A DNA stretch of 64,000 bases from Mucilaginibacter sp. PPCGB 2223 (GCF_001705515.1 NZ_MDJS01000005.1:248001-312000); one strand, 5' to 3'. Positions 25,671-34,983 are shown, numbered from the stretch's first letter. The notes: generated by a model from the sequence alone, not told the origin. Translations and numbers: made by a program.

Positions 25671-27533
25671 CTATTTTGAGACGTGGATCATCAAAACTGA
25701 AATATCTGATGGCGATACGCCAGAAATGCGTGATGCCTGGCCCAAAGTTCGCGGTTTGATGCGCATCAGTTTTTCGCGGGCTTCTTTTGAAAGTGAGACA
25801 AGCTGATGATAGTTAAACTCCGGGTTGATCTCACGGTCTTCCATCTTTTTCATTTTATCTACGATCTCTAATTCCTTTTCAAAGTAAGCTTCGTATTTAA
25901 TTTTGATCTCGGCCTGCTCGATAGTTTCCTGATCATAGTTCGCCAACAATTCGTTAAGTGCGGGTTCAGCTTTACGCAGATCGGCTAAACCCACTTGCGG
26001 CCTGCTGATTAAGTTAAATAATTTAACGTTTTGCGTTACCGGGGAAGTTTCAAGCTCTTCGAGTAAGCCGTTCACCTCACTCATGCCAATGCTTTTTTCT
26101 CGGGTGAACTTAACGATGTCATCACTATCTTTTACCTTCTTCTCAACTTTGGCCAAACGTTCATTACTGATCAAACCTAATTCATGGCCGATAGGGCTTA
26201 AGCGGATATCGGCATTATCCTGGCGTAACAAAAGGCGGTGCTCAGCTCTTGAAGTGAACATGCGGTAAGGTTCTTCGGTACCTTTGGTTACCAGGTCATC
26301 TATCAGAACACCGATGTATGACTCTGATCTTTTCATGATCAGTTCGTGTTTATCATTGATTTTTTGATGGGCATTGATGCCAGCTATTAAACCCTGTGAT
26401 GCAGCTTCTTCATAACCGGTAGTGCCATTGATCTGGCCTGCGAAGAAGAGATTCGATATCAACTTTGTTTCTAAAGTTAAACCCAATTGTATAGGAGGGA
26501 AATAATCGTACTCGATAGCATAACCGGGGCGAAACATCCTGGCATTCTCAAAACCGGGTATTTGTATCAGAGCTTTGTATTGTACATCTTCAGGTAACGA
26601 AGTCGAAAAGCCGTTTACATATATCTCACAAGTGTCCCAACCTTCAGGTTCAACAAATATCTGGTGGCGGTCGCGCTCGGCAAAGCGGTTTATTTTATCT
26701 TCGATAGACGGGCAATACCTGGGGCCAAGACCTTTAATCCGGCCTGTAAACATAGGTGAGCGCTCAAATCCTTCTTTTAAAGTTTCGTGTACATTACTGT
26801 TGGTATAGGTAATCCAACAGCAGCGCTGTTCTTGTTTCTGTTGAACATCGGTAAATGAGAAACGCCCGCGCTCTCCATCTCCCCATTGTTCTTCCATTAA
26901 GCTATAGTTTAGCGAGCGCCCGTCAACGCGGGGAGGGGTGCCTGTTTTCATACGGCCAGATTCAAAGCCTAAACTTACCAATTGCTCGGTTATACCGGTT
27001 GCAGCACGCTCGGCAGTACGCCCGCCGCCCATCCGTTTTTCGCCAATATGTATTACACCATTAAGGAAAGTACCATTAGTTAGTACCACCGCATCGGCTT
27101 CAATTTCGATACCTAAAGATGTTTTAACGCCGCAAACAGTATTGTTTTTAACGAGCAGCGAACTTACCATATCCTGCCAAAAATCAACGTTTGGCGTTCT
27201 TTCAAGAGCTAAACGCCATTCTTCAGCAAAACGTTTACGATCGTTTTGGGTGCGAGGGCTCCACATTGCAGGGCCTTTTGAGCGGTTCAGCATCCTGAAC
27301 TGGATACTTGTTTTATCTGATATAATACCCGAATAACCACCCAGCGCATCTATTTCGCGTACAATTTGCCCTTTGGCTACGCCACCCATAGCAGGGTTAC
27401 AACTCATCTGCGCAATGGTCTCCATATTCATAGTGATCAATAACACACTCGAGCCCAGGTTAGCTGCTGCCGCTGCTGCCTCACATCCGGCATGGCCGGC
27501 ACCTACCACAATTACATTATACTTCTTAAACAT
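25671..27533 (-). CDS. mnmG: tRNA uridine-5-carboxymethylaminomethyl modification enzyme MnmG (GidA)
   Basis: MnmG with MnmE modifies the wobble uridine of several tRNAs using FAD and NADH. This 620-residue protein begins with the FAD-binding VVGAGHAGCEAAAAAANLG. It has QMSCNPAMGGVAKGQIVREIDALGG and GTFLNGVIHIGEKRMGGGRTAE. The C-terminal GidA region includes YIGVLIDDLVTKGTEEPYRMFTSRAEHRLLLR. It is complete. mnmG/gidA is classically near the replication origin, and two parS sites lie just upstream of its start. Confidence 0.97.
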   Translation of the reverse strand: MFKKYNVIVVGAGHAGCEAAAAAANLGSSVLLITMNMETIAQMSCNPAMGGVAKGQIVREIDALGGYSGIISDKTSIQFRMLNRSKGPAMWSPRTQNDRKRFAEEWRLALERTPNVDFWQDMVSSLLVKNNTVCGVKTSLGIEIEADAVVLTNGTFLNGVIHIGEKRMGGGRTAERAATGITEQLVSLGFESGRMKTGTPPRVDGRSLNYSLMEEQWGDGERGRFSFTDVQQKQEQRCCWITYTNSNVHETLKEGFERSPMFTGRIKGLGPRYCPSIEDKINRFAERDRHQIFVEPEGWDTCEIYVNGFSTSLPEDVQYKALIQIPGFENARMFRPGYAIEYDYFPPIQLGLTLETKLISNLFFAGQINGTTGYEEAASQGLIAGINAHQKINDKHELIMKRSESYIGVLIDDLVTKGTEEPYRMFTSRAEHRLLLRQDNADIRLSPIGHELGLISNERLAKVEKKVKDSDDIVKFTREKSIGMSEVNGLLEELETSPVTQNVKLFNLISRPQVGLADLRKAEPALNELLANYDQETIEQAEIKIKYEAYFEKELEIVDKMKKMEDREINPEFNYHQLVSLSKEAREKLMRIKPRTLGQASRISGVSPSDISVLMIHVSK

Positions 27534-27545
27534 TTTTATCCGGTA

Positions 27546-27561
27546 TGTTCCACGTGGAACA
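27546..27561. promoter_or_regulatory. parS centromere-like site 1 (ParB binding)
   Basis: TGTTCCACGTGGAACA is a perfect 16-bp palindrome matching the ParB-binding parS consensus, in the variant with a CC/GG inner pair. It is 13 bp upstream of the mnmG start codon, and the same site recurs 48 bp away. ParB spreading from such sites organises origin-proximal DNA. Confidence 0.9.
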
Positions 27562-27569
27562 TTGCAAAA

Positions 27570-27833
27570 TTACTTATTATACTTTTTCGTCGATGTTCCA
27601 CGTGGAACATTCTTAAATAATGACACTATGGCAACCGTTGCCCAAATAGCTTCGAGTATCACAAAAGGATAAAACCTGATGAGATATGATGACAGGCAAC
27701 ACAACCCCGCACCAGCTATGTTTGATATGATATAGTAGTAGCTGGTAGCCGATACCTTTTTATTCAGATTCAAAAAGAACGCCACCAGCAGAATGATCAC
27801 ACCGGTTGTTGCAATAATATCTGGTATACTCAT
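27570..27833 (-). CDS. CBU_0592-like small membrane protein, C-terminus encoded through parS
   Basis: This 87-residue protein has three hydrophobic segments at about residues 6-24, 32-50 and 56-72, as in the CBU_0592 family of small membrane proteins. It overlaps the upstream ABC-F stop by an ATGA junction, so it is translationally coupled. The last residues, in FKNVPRGTSTKKYNK, are read from parS site 2 and the flank after it. The family function is unknown. Confidence 0.7.
   Translation of the reverse strand: MSIPDIIATTGVIILLVAFFLNLNKKVSATSYYYIISNIAGAGLCCLSSYLIRFYPFVILEAIWATVAIVSLFKNVPRGTSTKKYNK
27594..27609. promoter_or_regulatory. parS centromere-like site 2 (ParB binding)
   Basis: This is a second perfect TGTTCCACGTGGAACA palindrome, 48 bp from the first. 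It lies inside the last codons of the small membrane protein gene, where it is translated as NVPRGT. Two close perfect copies indicate an origin-proximal ParB loading site. Confidence 0.9.
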
Positions 27834-29707
27834 GCCTCGCTCATCTCTGTCAGTTCCAGCCAGCGCATGGTTTTATCTTCCAGTTCTTCATTTAAGTCGG
27901 ATACTTTATCGGCCAGGTATGCCAGCTCTTCATGATTGGTTATACCCGAGTTTAGCTGCTCAGTAAACGTTTTTATTTCGTTTTCGATATGCGCAATACG
28001 TTTTTCTAATTCTTCCAGCTCTTTCTGATCCTTAAAATTCAGCTTGCTCTTTTTGGGTGCTGGAGCTACAGGCACAGGCTTTTTAGCATCTTCTGCAGCC
28101 TTTTTCTTAGCTAAAACTTTGGCTTCTTCCAGTTCAAAACGGTACGACGAATAGTTACCGTTATAAATCCTGATGTTTCCATCGCCTTCCAAAATAAACA
28201 GCTGGTCGGTCAACTTATCCAATAAATATCTGTCGTGCGTAACCAAAACCAGTACACCTGTATAGTTGGTCAGAAAGTCTTCCAGCACATTTAGCGTATC
28301 AATATCGAGGTCGTTGGTGGGCTCATCCAGTATCAAAAAGTTCGGGTTCTGCATCAGGATATGCATCAACTGCAAACGCTTCCTTTCGCCACCACTTAAT
28401 TTTGATATAAAGCCGTGCTGTTTGGCAGGAGGGAACAAGAACTGGGTAAGCAATTGCGATGCCGTGATGGTTTTACCATCGGCCATTAAAATATATTCAG
28501 CTACGTTCTTAACTACATCTATCACGCGGTCGGTTTCCTTAAACACGATACCGCCCTGATGGAAATAACCCATTACCGTAGTTTCGCCTTTAACTATGGT
28601 GCCGCTATCCGCCTTCAACGATCCGGTTATCATGTTCAGGTAGGTGGATTTGCCGGTACCGTTTCTGCCGGCTAACCCAATACGGTCGCCCTTTTTAAAA
28701 GTATAGCTAAAGTTGTTGATGAGCGTTTTACCATTAAAGCCTTTGGTTAAATGTTCTATCTCCAATATCTTGTTGCCCTGGCGTGCCGACTTCATGCTCA
28801 GCTCAACCTTTTGCAACGGCCCGGCATTTTTAGTCTTTTCCTCCAACTCATAAAAAGCATTGATACGCGCCTGCGATTTGGTGCCGCGCGCCTGCGGCTG
28901 CCTGCGCATCCACTCCAGTTCTTTCTTTAATAAGTTGGAATTTTTTTGGAACTGCGTGGCATCGGTAGCTTCACGCTCGGCTTTCTTTTCGAGATAATAC
29001 CCGTACTTACCATTGAAGTTAAATATCCTGCCACGCTCTATCTCGATGATCTCGTTGCACACGTTATCCAAAAAATAACGGTCGTGCGTAACCAGCAGGA
29101 TGGTTTTGTTGCCTTCGGTCAGCAAGCTTTCCAGCCACTCTATTGTATCGATATCCAGGTGGTTGGTAGGCTCATCTAAAACATAGATTTCCGGATCGGC
29201 GATAAGCAGTTGTGCCAGAGCCAGTCGTTTCTTCTGACCTCCGGATAAGGTATCAATCCTTTGTTCGAGGTGATGGATATCCAGCCGGCCTAAGATGGTT
29301 TTGATATTATGCTCATATTCCCAGGCATCGTTATTGCTGATCTCTTCAGTTACCTTTTCAATTTCGGCGTAGTTATCCGGGTCGTCTTCCAGTAATTCTT
29401 CATACCGGCGTATCAGCTGTTGCTGCACATTATCCGACTGGAAGATGAAATCGCTGATGGTCGCATCTTTTGGAAACTGAGGGTCCTGCTCCAGGTATCC
29501 CAGCTTTAACTCCTTACTCCGGACAACCTTGCCCTCAACAGGTAAAAACTTACCGGCCAGTAGTTTTAACAGCGTAGATTTACCTGCACCGTTAGCGCCA
29601 ACCAAAGCAACACGCCTGCCGCGGTTAATACCAAAGGTTAACTGACGAAACAACCAGGTATCATTAAAAGAATGGCCGAGGTTTTCTGCTGATATATAAG
29701 TACTCAC
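27830..29707 (-). CDS. ABC-F family ATPase (Uup-like)
   Basis: This 625-residue cytosolic protein has two ATPase cassettes and no membrane segments. Cassette 1 has GANGAGKST, the linker LSGGQKKRLALAQ and LDEPTNHLD. Cassette 2 has GRNGTGKST, LSGGERKRLQLMH and LDEPTNDLD. A charged C-terminal coiled coil (about residues 555-625) is typical of the Uup-type subgroup. ABC-F proteins act on the ribosome or in DNA-related processes rather than in transport. It is followed by the coupled small membrane protein. Confidence 0.92.
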   Translation of the reverse strand: MSTYISAENLGHSFNDTWLFRQLTFGINRGRRVALVGANGAGKSTLLKLLAGKFLPVEGKVVRSKELKLGYLEQDPQFPKDATISDFIFQSDNVQQQLIRRYEELLEDDPDNYAEIEKVTEEISNNDAWEYEHNIKTILGRLDIHHLEQRIDTLSGGQKKRLALAQLLIADPEIYVLDEPTNHLDIDTIEWLESLLTEGNKTILLVTHDRYFLDNVCNEIIEIERGRIFNFNGKYGYYLEKKAEREATDATQFQKNSNLLKKELEWMRRQPQARGTKSQARINAFYELEEKTKNAGPLQKVELSMKSARQGNKILEIEHLTKGFNGKTLINNFSYTFKKGDRIGLAGRNGTGKSTYLNMITGSLKADSGTIVKGETTVMGYFHQGGIVFKETDRVIDVVKNVAEYILMADGKTITASQLLTQFLFPPAKQHGFISKLSGGERKRLQLMHILMQNPNFLILDEPTNDLDIDTLNVLEDFLTNYTGVLVLVTHDRYLLDKLTDQLFILEGDGNIRIYNGNYSSYRFELEEAKVLAKKKAAEDAKKPVPVAPAPKKSKLNFKDQKELEELEKRIAHIENEIKTFTEQLNSGITNHEELAYLADKVSDLNEELEDKTMRWLELTEMSEA

Positions 29708-29801
29708 AGTATTTGCTTAATTTTAGTACACAACTGACAAATAGTCTGATTTCGACATCTTAAGAACGTCTGCTACAGCTAATAATTGCCAAATAATACT
29801 G

Positions 29802-29835
29802 CAAAAGTACGCATTTTAAAATTATGGTATCAAAA
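29802..29835 (-). promoter_or_regulatory. Bacteroidota-type promoter of the ABC-F gene
   Basis: On the reverse strand the -7 box TACTTTTG fits TAnnTTTG (29802-29809). A TTTTG lies at 29831-29835, 21 bp before it, as the -33 element. The predicted leader is about 90 nt to the ABC-F start codon at 29707. Confidence 0.5.
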
Positions 29836-29875
29836 TTGTATGTTACAACATATAATTAAGAAGGGATAAAAACAA

Positions 29876-30586
29876 ATGAAAAAAGTATTGCACCCTGCCA
29901 ATGAGCGCGGGTATAACGACATCGGATGGTTAAAGGCCAATTTCTCATTCAGTTTTGCCGGATATTATGATCCTGCAAAAGTGCATTTTGGTGCATTGCG
30001 CGTACTGAACGATGATTATATAGCGCCTGCCATGGGCTTCGGTATGCACCCGCACGATAACATGGAGATCATCACCGTAGTATCAAAAGGTGCGTTGGAG
30101 CATAAAGACAGCATGGGTAACGTGGGTATCATTAAAGCCGGCGAGGTACAGATCATGTCGGCCGGTACAGGTATCATGCATTCGGAATACAATCCGTCAA
30201 AAACCGAAGAAACCAATTCGTTCCAGATATGGATATTCCCGAAAGAAAATAATATCAAACCACGGTACGACCAGAAAAGCTTTACCGGTGCGATGGTTCA
30301 AAATGAGTTGACCACCCTGATCGACGGTGAGAAATCTGAAAACACCTTGTGGATAAACCAGGATTCGCGCCTGAGCATGGGTAATTTTGATGCCGGTAAA
30401 CAAATAGACTATAAAATGCAGTACCCAAACAGCGGAGCTTATGTTTTTGTGATAGACGGCTCGGTTGAGGTTGAAGGAACTACTTTAAATAAACGCGATG
30501 CGACAGGTATTTCGGATACAGAAACCTTCAGCATTCATACAACAACAGCAGCAACTATCTTAATCATTGAAGTACCGATGTTTTAA
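29876..30586 (+). CDS. pirin family protein
   Basis: This 236-residue protein is a bicupin of the pirin family. The metal-binding region is in GFGMHPHDNMEIITVV (His motif, about residues 46-61) and LEHKDSMGNVGIIKAGEVQIMSAGTGIMHSEYNP (about 67-100). PFQIWIFP-like text is seen as FQIWIFPKENNIKP. Some pirins are quercetin dioxygenases and others regulate transcription, so the role is open. A perfect terminator follows the gene. Confidence 0.92.
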   Translation: MKKVLHPANERGYNDIGWLKANFSFSFAGYYDPAKVHFGALRVLNDDYIAPAMGFGMHPHDNMEIITVVSKGALEHKDSMGNVGIIKAGEVQIMSAGTGIMHSEYNPSKTEETNSFQIWIFPKENNIKPRYDQKSFTGAMVQNELTTLIDGEKSENTLWINQDSRLSMGNFDAGKQIDYKMQYPNSGAYVFVIDGSVEVEGTTLNKRDATGISDTETFSIHTTTAATILIIEVPMF

Positions 30587-30616
30587 GGATTAAAAATTTT
30601 ACTATTAGTTTAATTT

Positions 30617-30644
30617 AAGGGAGATTGAAAACAATCTCCCTTTT
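30617..30644 (+). terminator. intrinsic terminator after the pirin gene
   Basis: AAGGGAGATTG-AAAA-CAATCTCCCTT is an 11-bp perfect stem with a 4-nt loop. A short T run follows (TTTTGTTTG). It separates pirin from the Mla-type operon. Confidence 0.85.
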
Positions 30645-30678
30645 GTTTGTTATAACGTATTAATAATTAGCTATTCAT

Positions 30679-31452
30679 ATGTCAGAGCAAACAATACCCG
30701 CATATAAGCGCTGGTTTGAAGAAACCGGCGAGCAGGTGAGTTTTTTTACCGCCTTTTTCCGCAATGTATTCCGTGGCGGTTTCGAATGGTCGGAATTTGT
30801 GCGCCAATGTTACGAAATAGGATATAAGTCCATCACACTGGTGGGTGTTACATCCTTTATTATGGGTGTAGTGCTTACCCTTCAATCGAGGCCTACATTG
30901 GTTAAGTTCGGCGCGAGCAGCATGTTACCGCTGATGGTTTGTGTGTCCATCGTGCGCGAGATTGGCCCGGTTATCACGGCTATCATTTGTGCCGGCAAAT
31001 TGTCATCGGGTATAGGTGCCGAGCTGGGCAGCATGAAGGTTACCGAACAGATTGATGCCATGGATGTATCCGGCGCTAACCCGATGCAGTACCTGGTAGT
31101 TACCCGTATACTGGCCACTACGTTCATGATTCCTTTATTAACCATGATGGGGGATGTGATAGCCTTGTTTGGCGGCTTTTTAGCAGTTAACCTGGCCGAC
31201 AGCACCAGTTGGACCTTATACTTCAATAAATGTATCAACTCCATCACTTTTGTGGATCTGCTGCCGGCTTTTATTAAAACCATATTTTTTGGTTTTGCCG
31301 TTGGCTTTGTAGGCTGTTATAAAGGTTATAACTCCAACAGCGGTACCGAAAGCGTCGGCAAGGCCGCCAACTCGGCTGTGGTAAATGCCTCCCTTTGGAT
31401 ATTTTTTTTAGATGTGCTTGCAGTACAGATAACCCAATTATTGTTTTATTAA
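30679..31452 (+). CDS. MlaE-type ABC transporter permease
   Basis: This 257-residue permease has about five transmembrane helices. The MlaE-family signatures are REIGPVITAIICAGKLSSGIGAELGSMKVTEQIDAMDVSG (about residues 93-132) and FGFAVGFVGCYKGYNS. MlaE/YrbE permeases belong to lipid-transport systems that move phospholipids across the envelope with an MCE (MlaD) subunit. The ATPase gene starts 1 bp later and the MCE gene follows, a three-gene operon in the usual order. Confidence 0.93.
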   Translation: MSEQTIPAYKRWFEETGEQVSFFTAFFRNVFRGGFEWSEFVRQCYEIGYKSITLVGVTSFIMGVVLTLQSRPTLVKFGASSMLPLMVCVSIVREIGPVITAIICAGKLSSGIGAELGSMKVTEQIDAMDVSGANPMQYLVVTRILATTFMIPLLTMMGDVIALFGGFLAVNLADSTSWTLYFNKCINSITFVDLLPAFIKTIFFGFAVGFVGCYKGYNSNSGTESVGKAANSAVVNASLWIFFLDVLAVQITQLLFY

Positions 31453-31453
31453 G

Positions 31454-32236
31454 ATGAGCACGGCCGAAAAAAATCCGAAAAAGGATGCAGGAAAATCACA
31501 GCCTAATGCCGAAACAGTTGTCGAGATGCATAACGTGCGCAAAAGCTTTGGCGACAAAGAGGTGCTCAAAGATATCAGCTTAAGTTTAAAACGCGGCGAG
31601 AACCTGGTGATCCTCGGACGCTCTGGTCAAGGTAAATCGGTCACTATCAAGTGTATAGTTGGGATGTTGACGCAGGACGAAGGTACAGTGACCGTTTTAG
31701 GGGAAGAGGTGGCTGAACTGGACGATAAAGAGCTAAAAGAACTGCGTATTAAAGTAGGTTTCCTGTTTCAGAGCGGCGCTTTGTACGACTCGATGACCGT
31801 ACGCGAAAACCTTGAGTTCCCGCTAACACGCGTATTAAAAATGAACGATCAGGAAGAAATAGACCGCCGGGTTGAAGAGGTACTCGATTCTGTTGGCCTG
31901 GCAGATGCTATCGACAAAATGCCCTCCGAACTGTCTGGAGGGATGCGCAAGCGTGTGGGTTTGGCGCGCACGCTGATCGTGCATCCCGAAATTATGTTGT
32001 ACGATGAGCCCACCACCGGGCTCGACCCGATCACCTCGCGCGAGATAAGCGACCTGATACTGCAGATGCAGAAAAAATATAAAACCTCATCTATCATCAT
32101 TACACACGATATGGAATGCGCCGAAATTATCGCCGATCGTTTGATTGTTTTGAATAATGGGCTGTTTGTTGCCGAAGGAACCTATCAGGAACTCGAAAAA
32201 TCAGATAAAGAATTTGTAAGATCTTTTTTTAAATAA
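31454..32236 (+). CDS. MlaF-type ABC transporter ATP-binding protein
   Basis: This 260-residue ATPase has a Walker A motif seen as LGRSGQGKSVTIKCIVG, the signature LSGGMRKRVGLART, and Walker B LYDEPTTGLDP. These belong to the MlaF/YrbF group. It is between the permease and the MCE protein and spaced by 1 and 5 bp, so one translationally coupled operon is evident. No periplasmic or outer-membrane partner gene is adjacent. Confidence 0.93.
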   Translation: MSTAEKNPKKDAGKSQPNAETVVEMHNVRKSFGDKEVLKDISLSLKRGENLVILGRSGQGKSVTIKCIVGMLTQDEGTVTVLGEEVAELDDKELKELRIKVGFLFQSGALYDSMTVRENLEFPLTRVLKMNDQEEIDRRVEEVLDSVGLADAIDKMPSELSGGMRKRVGLARTLIVHPEIMLYDEPTTGLDPITSREISDLILQMQKKYKTSSIIITHDMECAEIIADRLIVLNNGLFVAEGTYQELEKSDKEFVRSFFK

Positions 32237-32241
32237 TCAAT

Positions 32242-33033
32242 ATGAAAACCACTACCGGACAAAAAATAAAAATAGGCATATTCACCACCGTAGGGCTGGT
32301 TATCCTGTTTGTCGCGATTTTCCTTATCGGGAGCCAGAAAAACCTGTTCAGCTCAACATATACCGTTTACGGGATTTTTAAAAACGTCGGCGGTTTACAG
32401 GTGGGCAACAATGTACGCCTGGCAGGTATTAACGTGGGGATTGTGGATGGGATCAATATCCTGACGGATACCTCGGTACGCGTCGACCTGACGCTGAACA
32501 GCAGTGTTAAAAAGTTTGTTAAAAGCGATGCCAAGCTATCTATAAGCACCGATGGTTTTATAGGTGATAAGCTGGTGGTGATCAGTCCGGGTGGCGCTAA
32601 CACCACTGCGATTGCTGAAAGCGGCCAAATGCTGGCTACGGTGCCGCCACTTGATGTAGATAAGATCATTGCGAAAGCGACGACCATTATCAGTAATGCC
32701 TCAGACCTTACCGGCGATCTGTCGGAAATCGTAGCCAAGATCAATCATGGCCAGGGCAGCATCGGCCGCTTGCTGAATAATGACAAGATGGCCAAGGATA
32801 TGGAAAAAACGGTGAAGGAAGCAAAAAACACCATGAGCTCGGTAAAAACCACTACCGGTACGCTTAACGAGGATTTAAAGGCTGCTCAGCATAACTTTTT
32901 ATTAAAAGGATTTTTTAAGAAAAAGGAAAAAGCAGCCCAGGCAAAAAAAGATTCGATAAATAAAGCTCACGGCATTGTGGATACCACAAAGAAAAAACGC
33001 AAAGGATTTTTAGGCCTTGGCGGTAAAGGATAA
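32242..33033 (+). CDS. MlaD/MCE domain protein
   Basis: This 263-residue protein has one N-terminal transmembrane helix (about residues 10-30). The MCE domain follows (about 37-115), with YGIFKNVGGLQVGNNVRLAGINVG and DGFIGDKLVVISPGG. The rest is a helical tail with a basic C-terminus (KKKRKGFLGLGGKG). MCE proteins form periplasmic hexamers that shuttle lipids. It is the third and last gene of the MlaE-MlaF-MlaD operon. Confidence 0.92.
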   Translation: MKTTTGQKIKIGIFTTVGLVILFVAIFLIGSQKNLFSSTYTVYGIFKNVGGLQVGNNVRLAGINVGIVDGINILTDTSVRVDLTLNSSVKKFVKSDAKLSISTDGFIGDKLVVISPGGANTTAIAESGQMLATVPPLDVDKIIAKATTIISNASDLTGDLSEIVAKINHGQGSIGRLLNNDKMAKDMEKTVKEAKNTMSSVKTTTGTLNEDLKAAQHNFLLKGFFKKKEKAAQAKKDSINKAHGIVDTTKKKRKGFLGLGGKG

Positions 33034-33086
33034 TAGTTTAATTGATTATTAGTTGGGCATCCGCGTATGTTATCCGGGGGCCTTTT

Positions 33087-34247
33087 TTATGTTTTCGGAT
33101 TTCCGCCAACCTGCGTAGGTTCATCGTACTGGTGGATAACCGTTTGCGTCGGGAAAGCAAAATCACCGTGGTTTTGCTGTACGATATCGATGATCTTAAA
33201 GTTGATCTCTTCTTTGATCTTTAAATAGGGGTTATAATCCATCATCTCGATATAATACAATACCTGCAAGTCTAACGATGATGCGCCAAAAGCTTCAAAG
33301 GTTACAATGGCATCGTTATTGGTTTTTTCGTGCCCGTTGATATAGTCGGTTATCTGCTGCGCAATCACTTTAATACTTTCAACAGGGGTACTATAGGTCA
33401 GGCCAACATCAAAGCGTATGCGGCGATAGTTACGCACCGTCATATTTTCGAGCGGCGTATCGATCATTTTTTTGTTGGGCATCGTCACCAGGCTTTTTTC
33501 GGCAGTGCGGATGCGGGTGCTGCGGAAGCCAACTTTTTCAACAGTACCCTCAATACCGTTAATTTTAACAAAATCGCCCACCACAAAAGGTTTATCCACA
33601 AAAATAGTGAACGAGCCCAGCAGATTTTCGAGACTCTCCTTAGCCGCCAGGGCTATGGCAATACCACCAATGCCCAGGCCCGTTATCAGCGTCAGCACAT
33701 TAATCTCGAACACGTAACCGAGTATCACAAAAAAAGCTATTGTAATAGTAGTGATCTTAACCAGCTCTTTAACGAACGGTACCAGCTGATCATCCTCTTT
33801 TGATTCGGTTAACGATGCCCGGTATGCAAAAACATGGGCGACAAAGTCGATAATACGCAGAATGATCCAGAACACCGAGATCAGCATCAGGAAAACAAAC
33901 AGCTTATCAACCACTTCGATGAGCGTAATGCTGGTTATCTTTTGTACTTTGTCAACCAGGGTCTTCCGCTCAAAAATCACCTCGTTAAGTGGATAGTTTA
34001 ATTGGTTAATAGCCAGGTAGATCAGGTCGAGACTGATAAAAAAGTGGATGGGTTTGATGAGCAACTCGACAAACACTGCGGCATTGACCTCTTTACCAAA
34101 CCGCCCGAACAGCATGAGCAGGAACTGGCTGATCCACCGGGAAAAAATTTTCTTAAAGCACAGCCACAACAAAAGTATCGCAGCAAAAAGTATATAGCTT
34201 TTTACCGAATTACCGAGGAACACTGTGTTAAAAAATGGCGGGTTCAT
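33087..34247 (-). CDS. MscS-family mechanosensitive ion channel
   Basis: This 386-residue protein has about five transmembrane helices followed by the MscS core. The pore helix region GLGIGGIAIALAAKESLENLLGSFTIF lies near residues 192-218. After it comes VDKPFVVGDFVKINGIEGTVEKVGFRSTRIRT, the beta domain and cytoplasmic vestibule start. Such channels open on hypo-osmotic shock. It is leftward, downstream of rplS across a strong terminator, and ends 53 bp from the convergent mlaD-like gene. Confidence 0.92.
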   Translation of the reverse strand: MNPPFFNTVFLGNSVKSYILFAAILLLWLCFKKIFSRWISQFLLMLFGRFGKEVNAAVFVELLIKPIHFFISLDLIYLAINQLNYPLNEVIFERKTLVDKVQKITSITLIEVVDKLFVFLMLISVFWIILRIIDFVAHVFAYRASLTESKEDDQLVPFVKELVKITTITIAFFVILGYVFEINVLTLITGLGIGGIAIALAAKESLENLLGSFTIFVDKPFVVGDFVKINGIEGTVEKVGFRSTRIRTAEKSLVTMPNKKMIDTPLENMTVRNYRRIRFDVGLTYSTPVESIKVIAQQITDYINGHEKTNNDAIVTFEAFGASSLDLQVLYYIEMMDYNPYLKIKEEINFKIIDIVQQNHGDFAFPTQTVIHQYDEPTQVGGNPKT

Positions 34248-34290
34248 TAATAATATACTCTAAGGTAATAAAAGCTCTCTTTACCCAAAC

Positions 34291-34318
34291 AAAAAAACCT
34301 CCCTGCAAAACAGGAAGG
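34291..34318 (-). terminator. intrinsic terminator of rplS
   Basis: On the reverse strand CCTTCCTG-TTTTG-CAGGGAGG is an 8-bp stem with one G-T pair. A run of seven T follows at 34297-34291. It lies 25 bp after the rplS stop. The complementary strand also has a short T run, so it may work in both directions. Confidence 0.85.
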
Positions 34319-34342
34319 CTCTTTTTATATCTGAAAAGGTAA

Positions 34343-34690
34343 TTAAACCCTTTTTGATTTGATACGGGCTGCTTTACCGGTAAGGGCACGCAGGTAGAAC
34401 AGTTTAGCACGACGTACTTTACCGTTGCTGTTTACTTCGATTTTATCGATGTTTGGCGAGTTGATAGGGAATATACGCTCAACGCCGATACCGTTTGATA
34501 CTTTGCGTACGGTGAAAGTTTCGGTAGCGCCTGCACTGTTGCGTTGGATAACTACGCCCTGGTAAACCTGGATACGCTCCTTGTTACCTTCCCTGATTTT
34601 ATAGTGTACACTGATGGTATCGCCTGATTTAAATGCAGGATATGCCTTTTTTTCTATTGATTGCTCTTCAACAAATTTTACTAAATCCAT
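34343..34690 (-). CDS. rplS: 50S ribosomal protein L19
   Basis: This 115-residue protein carries the L19 signatures FKSGDTISVHYKIREGNKERIQVYQGVVI and FTVRKVSNGIGVERIFPINSPNIDKIEV. It ends in a basic KAARIKSKRV tail. It sits at the 30S-50S interface. In many bacteria rpsP-rimM-trmD-rplS are adjacent; here a nucleotidyltransferase-like gene and a repeat separate trmD from rplS, with rplS evidently on its own promoter. Confidence 0.97.
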   Translation of the reverse strand: MDLVKFVEEQSIEKKAYPAFKSGDTISVHYKIREGNKERIQVYQGVVIQRNSAGATETFTVRKVSNGIGVERIFPINSPNIDKIEVNSNGKVRRAKLFYLRALTGKAARIKSKRV

Positions 34691-34983
34691 GATTTTTAGC
34701 TCTTAAAGTCGATTTTTAACCCGTAAAAATCGGACTGCAATAATAGAGAATTTTTTTTGTTTAAAAAAGAGTTATTTAAAATTTTCCACAAATGTCGTGA
34801 TATTCACAAAAATCAAGGTGTAGTATTTATTTAGACAGGGTTGAATATTGATTTTTTCGGGTAGAACAGAAGGTAGAGACTGGGGGTGATTTAAACAATT
34901 AAGAAGTGTGATAAGAATAATTTATAAATTGGTAAAGACTAGGAAGTATTCGTCAAAAGTTAGGCGGTTTTAAATTTATATTT
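34691..34983 (-). promoter_or_regulatory. rplS leader and AT-rich upstream gap
   Basis: No gene is visible. At 34710-34732 CGATTTTTA-ACCCG-TAAAAATCG is a perfect 9-bp hairpin in the rplS leader. A near-consensus -7 box, TATTATTG on the reverse strand, lies at 34738-34745. Together they suggest a short leader in which the hairpin forms near the RNA 5' end. The rest is AT-rich sequence without obvious structure. Confidence 0.4.

Noticed and set aside
33591..33599. Single TTATCCACA DnaA-box-like sequence
   Set aside because: It is one copy inside the MscS gene with no cluster or AT-rich unwinding region, so it is not an origin.
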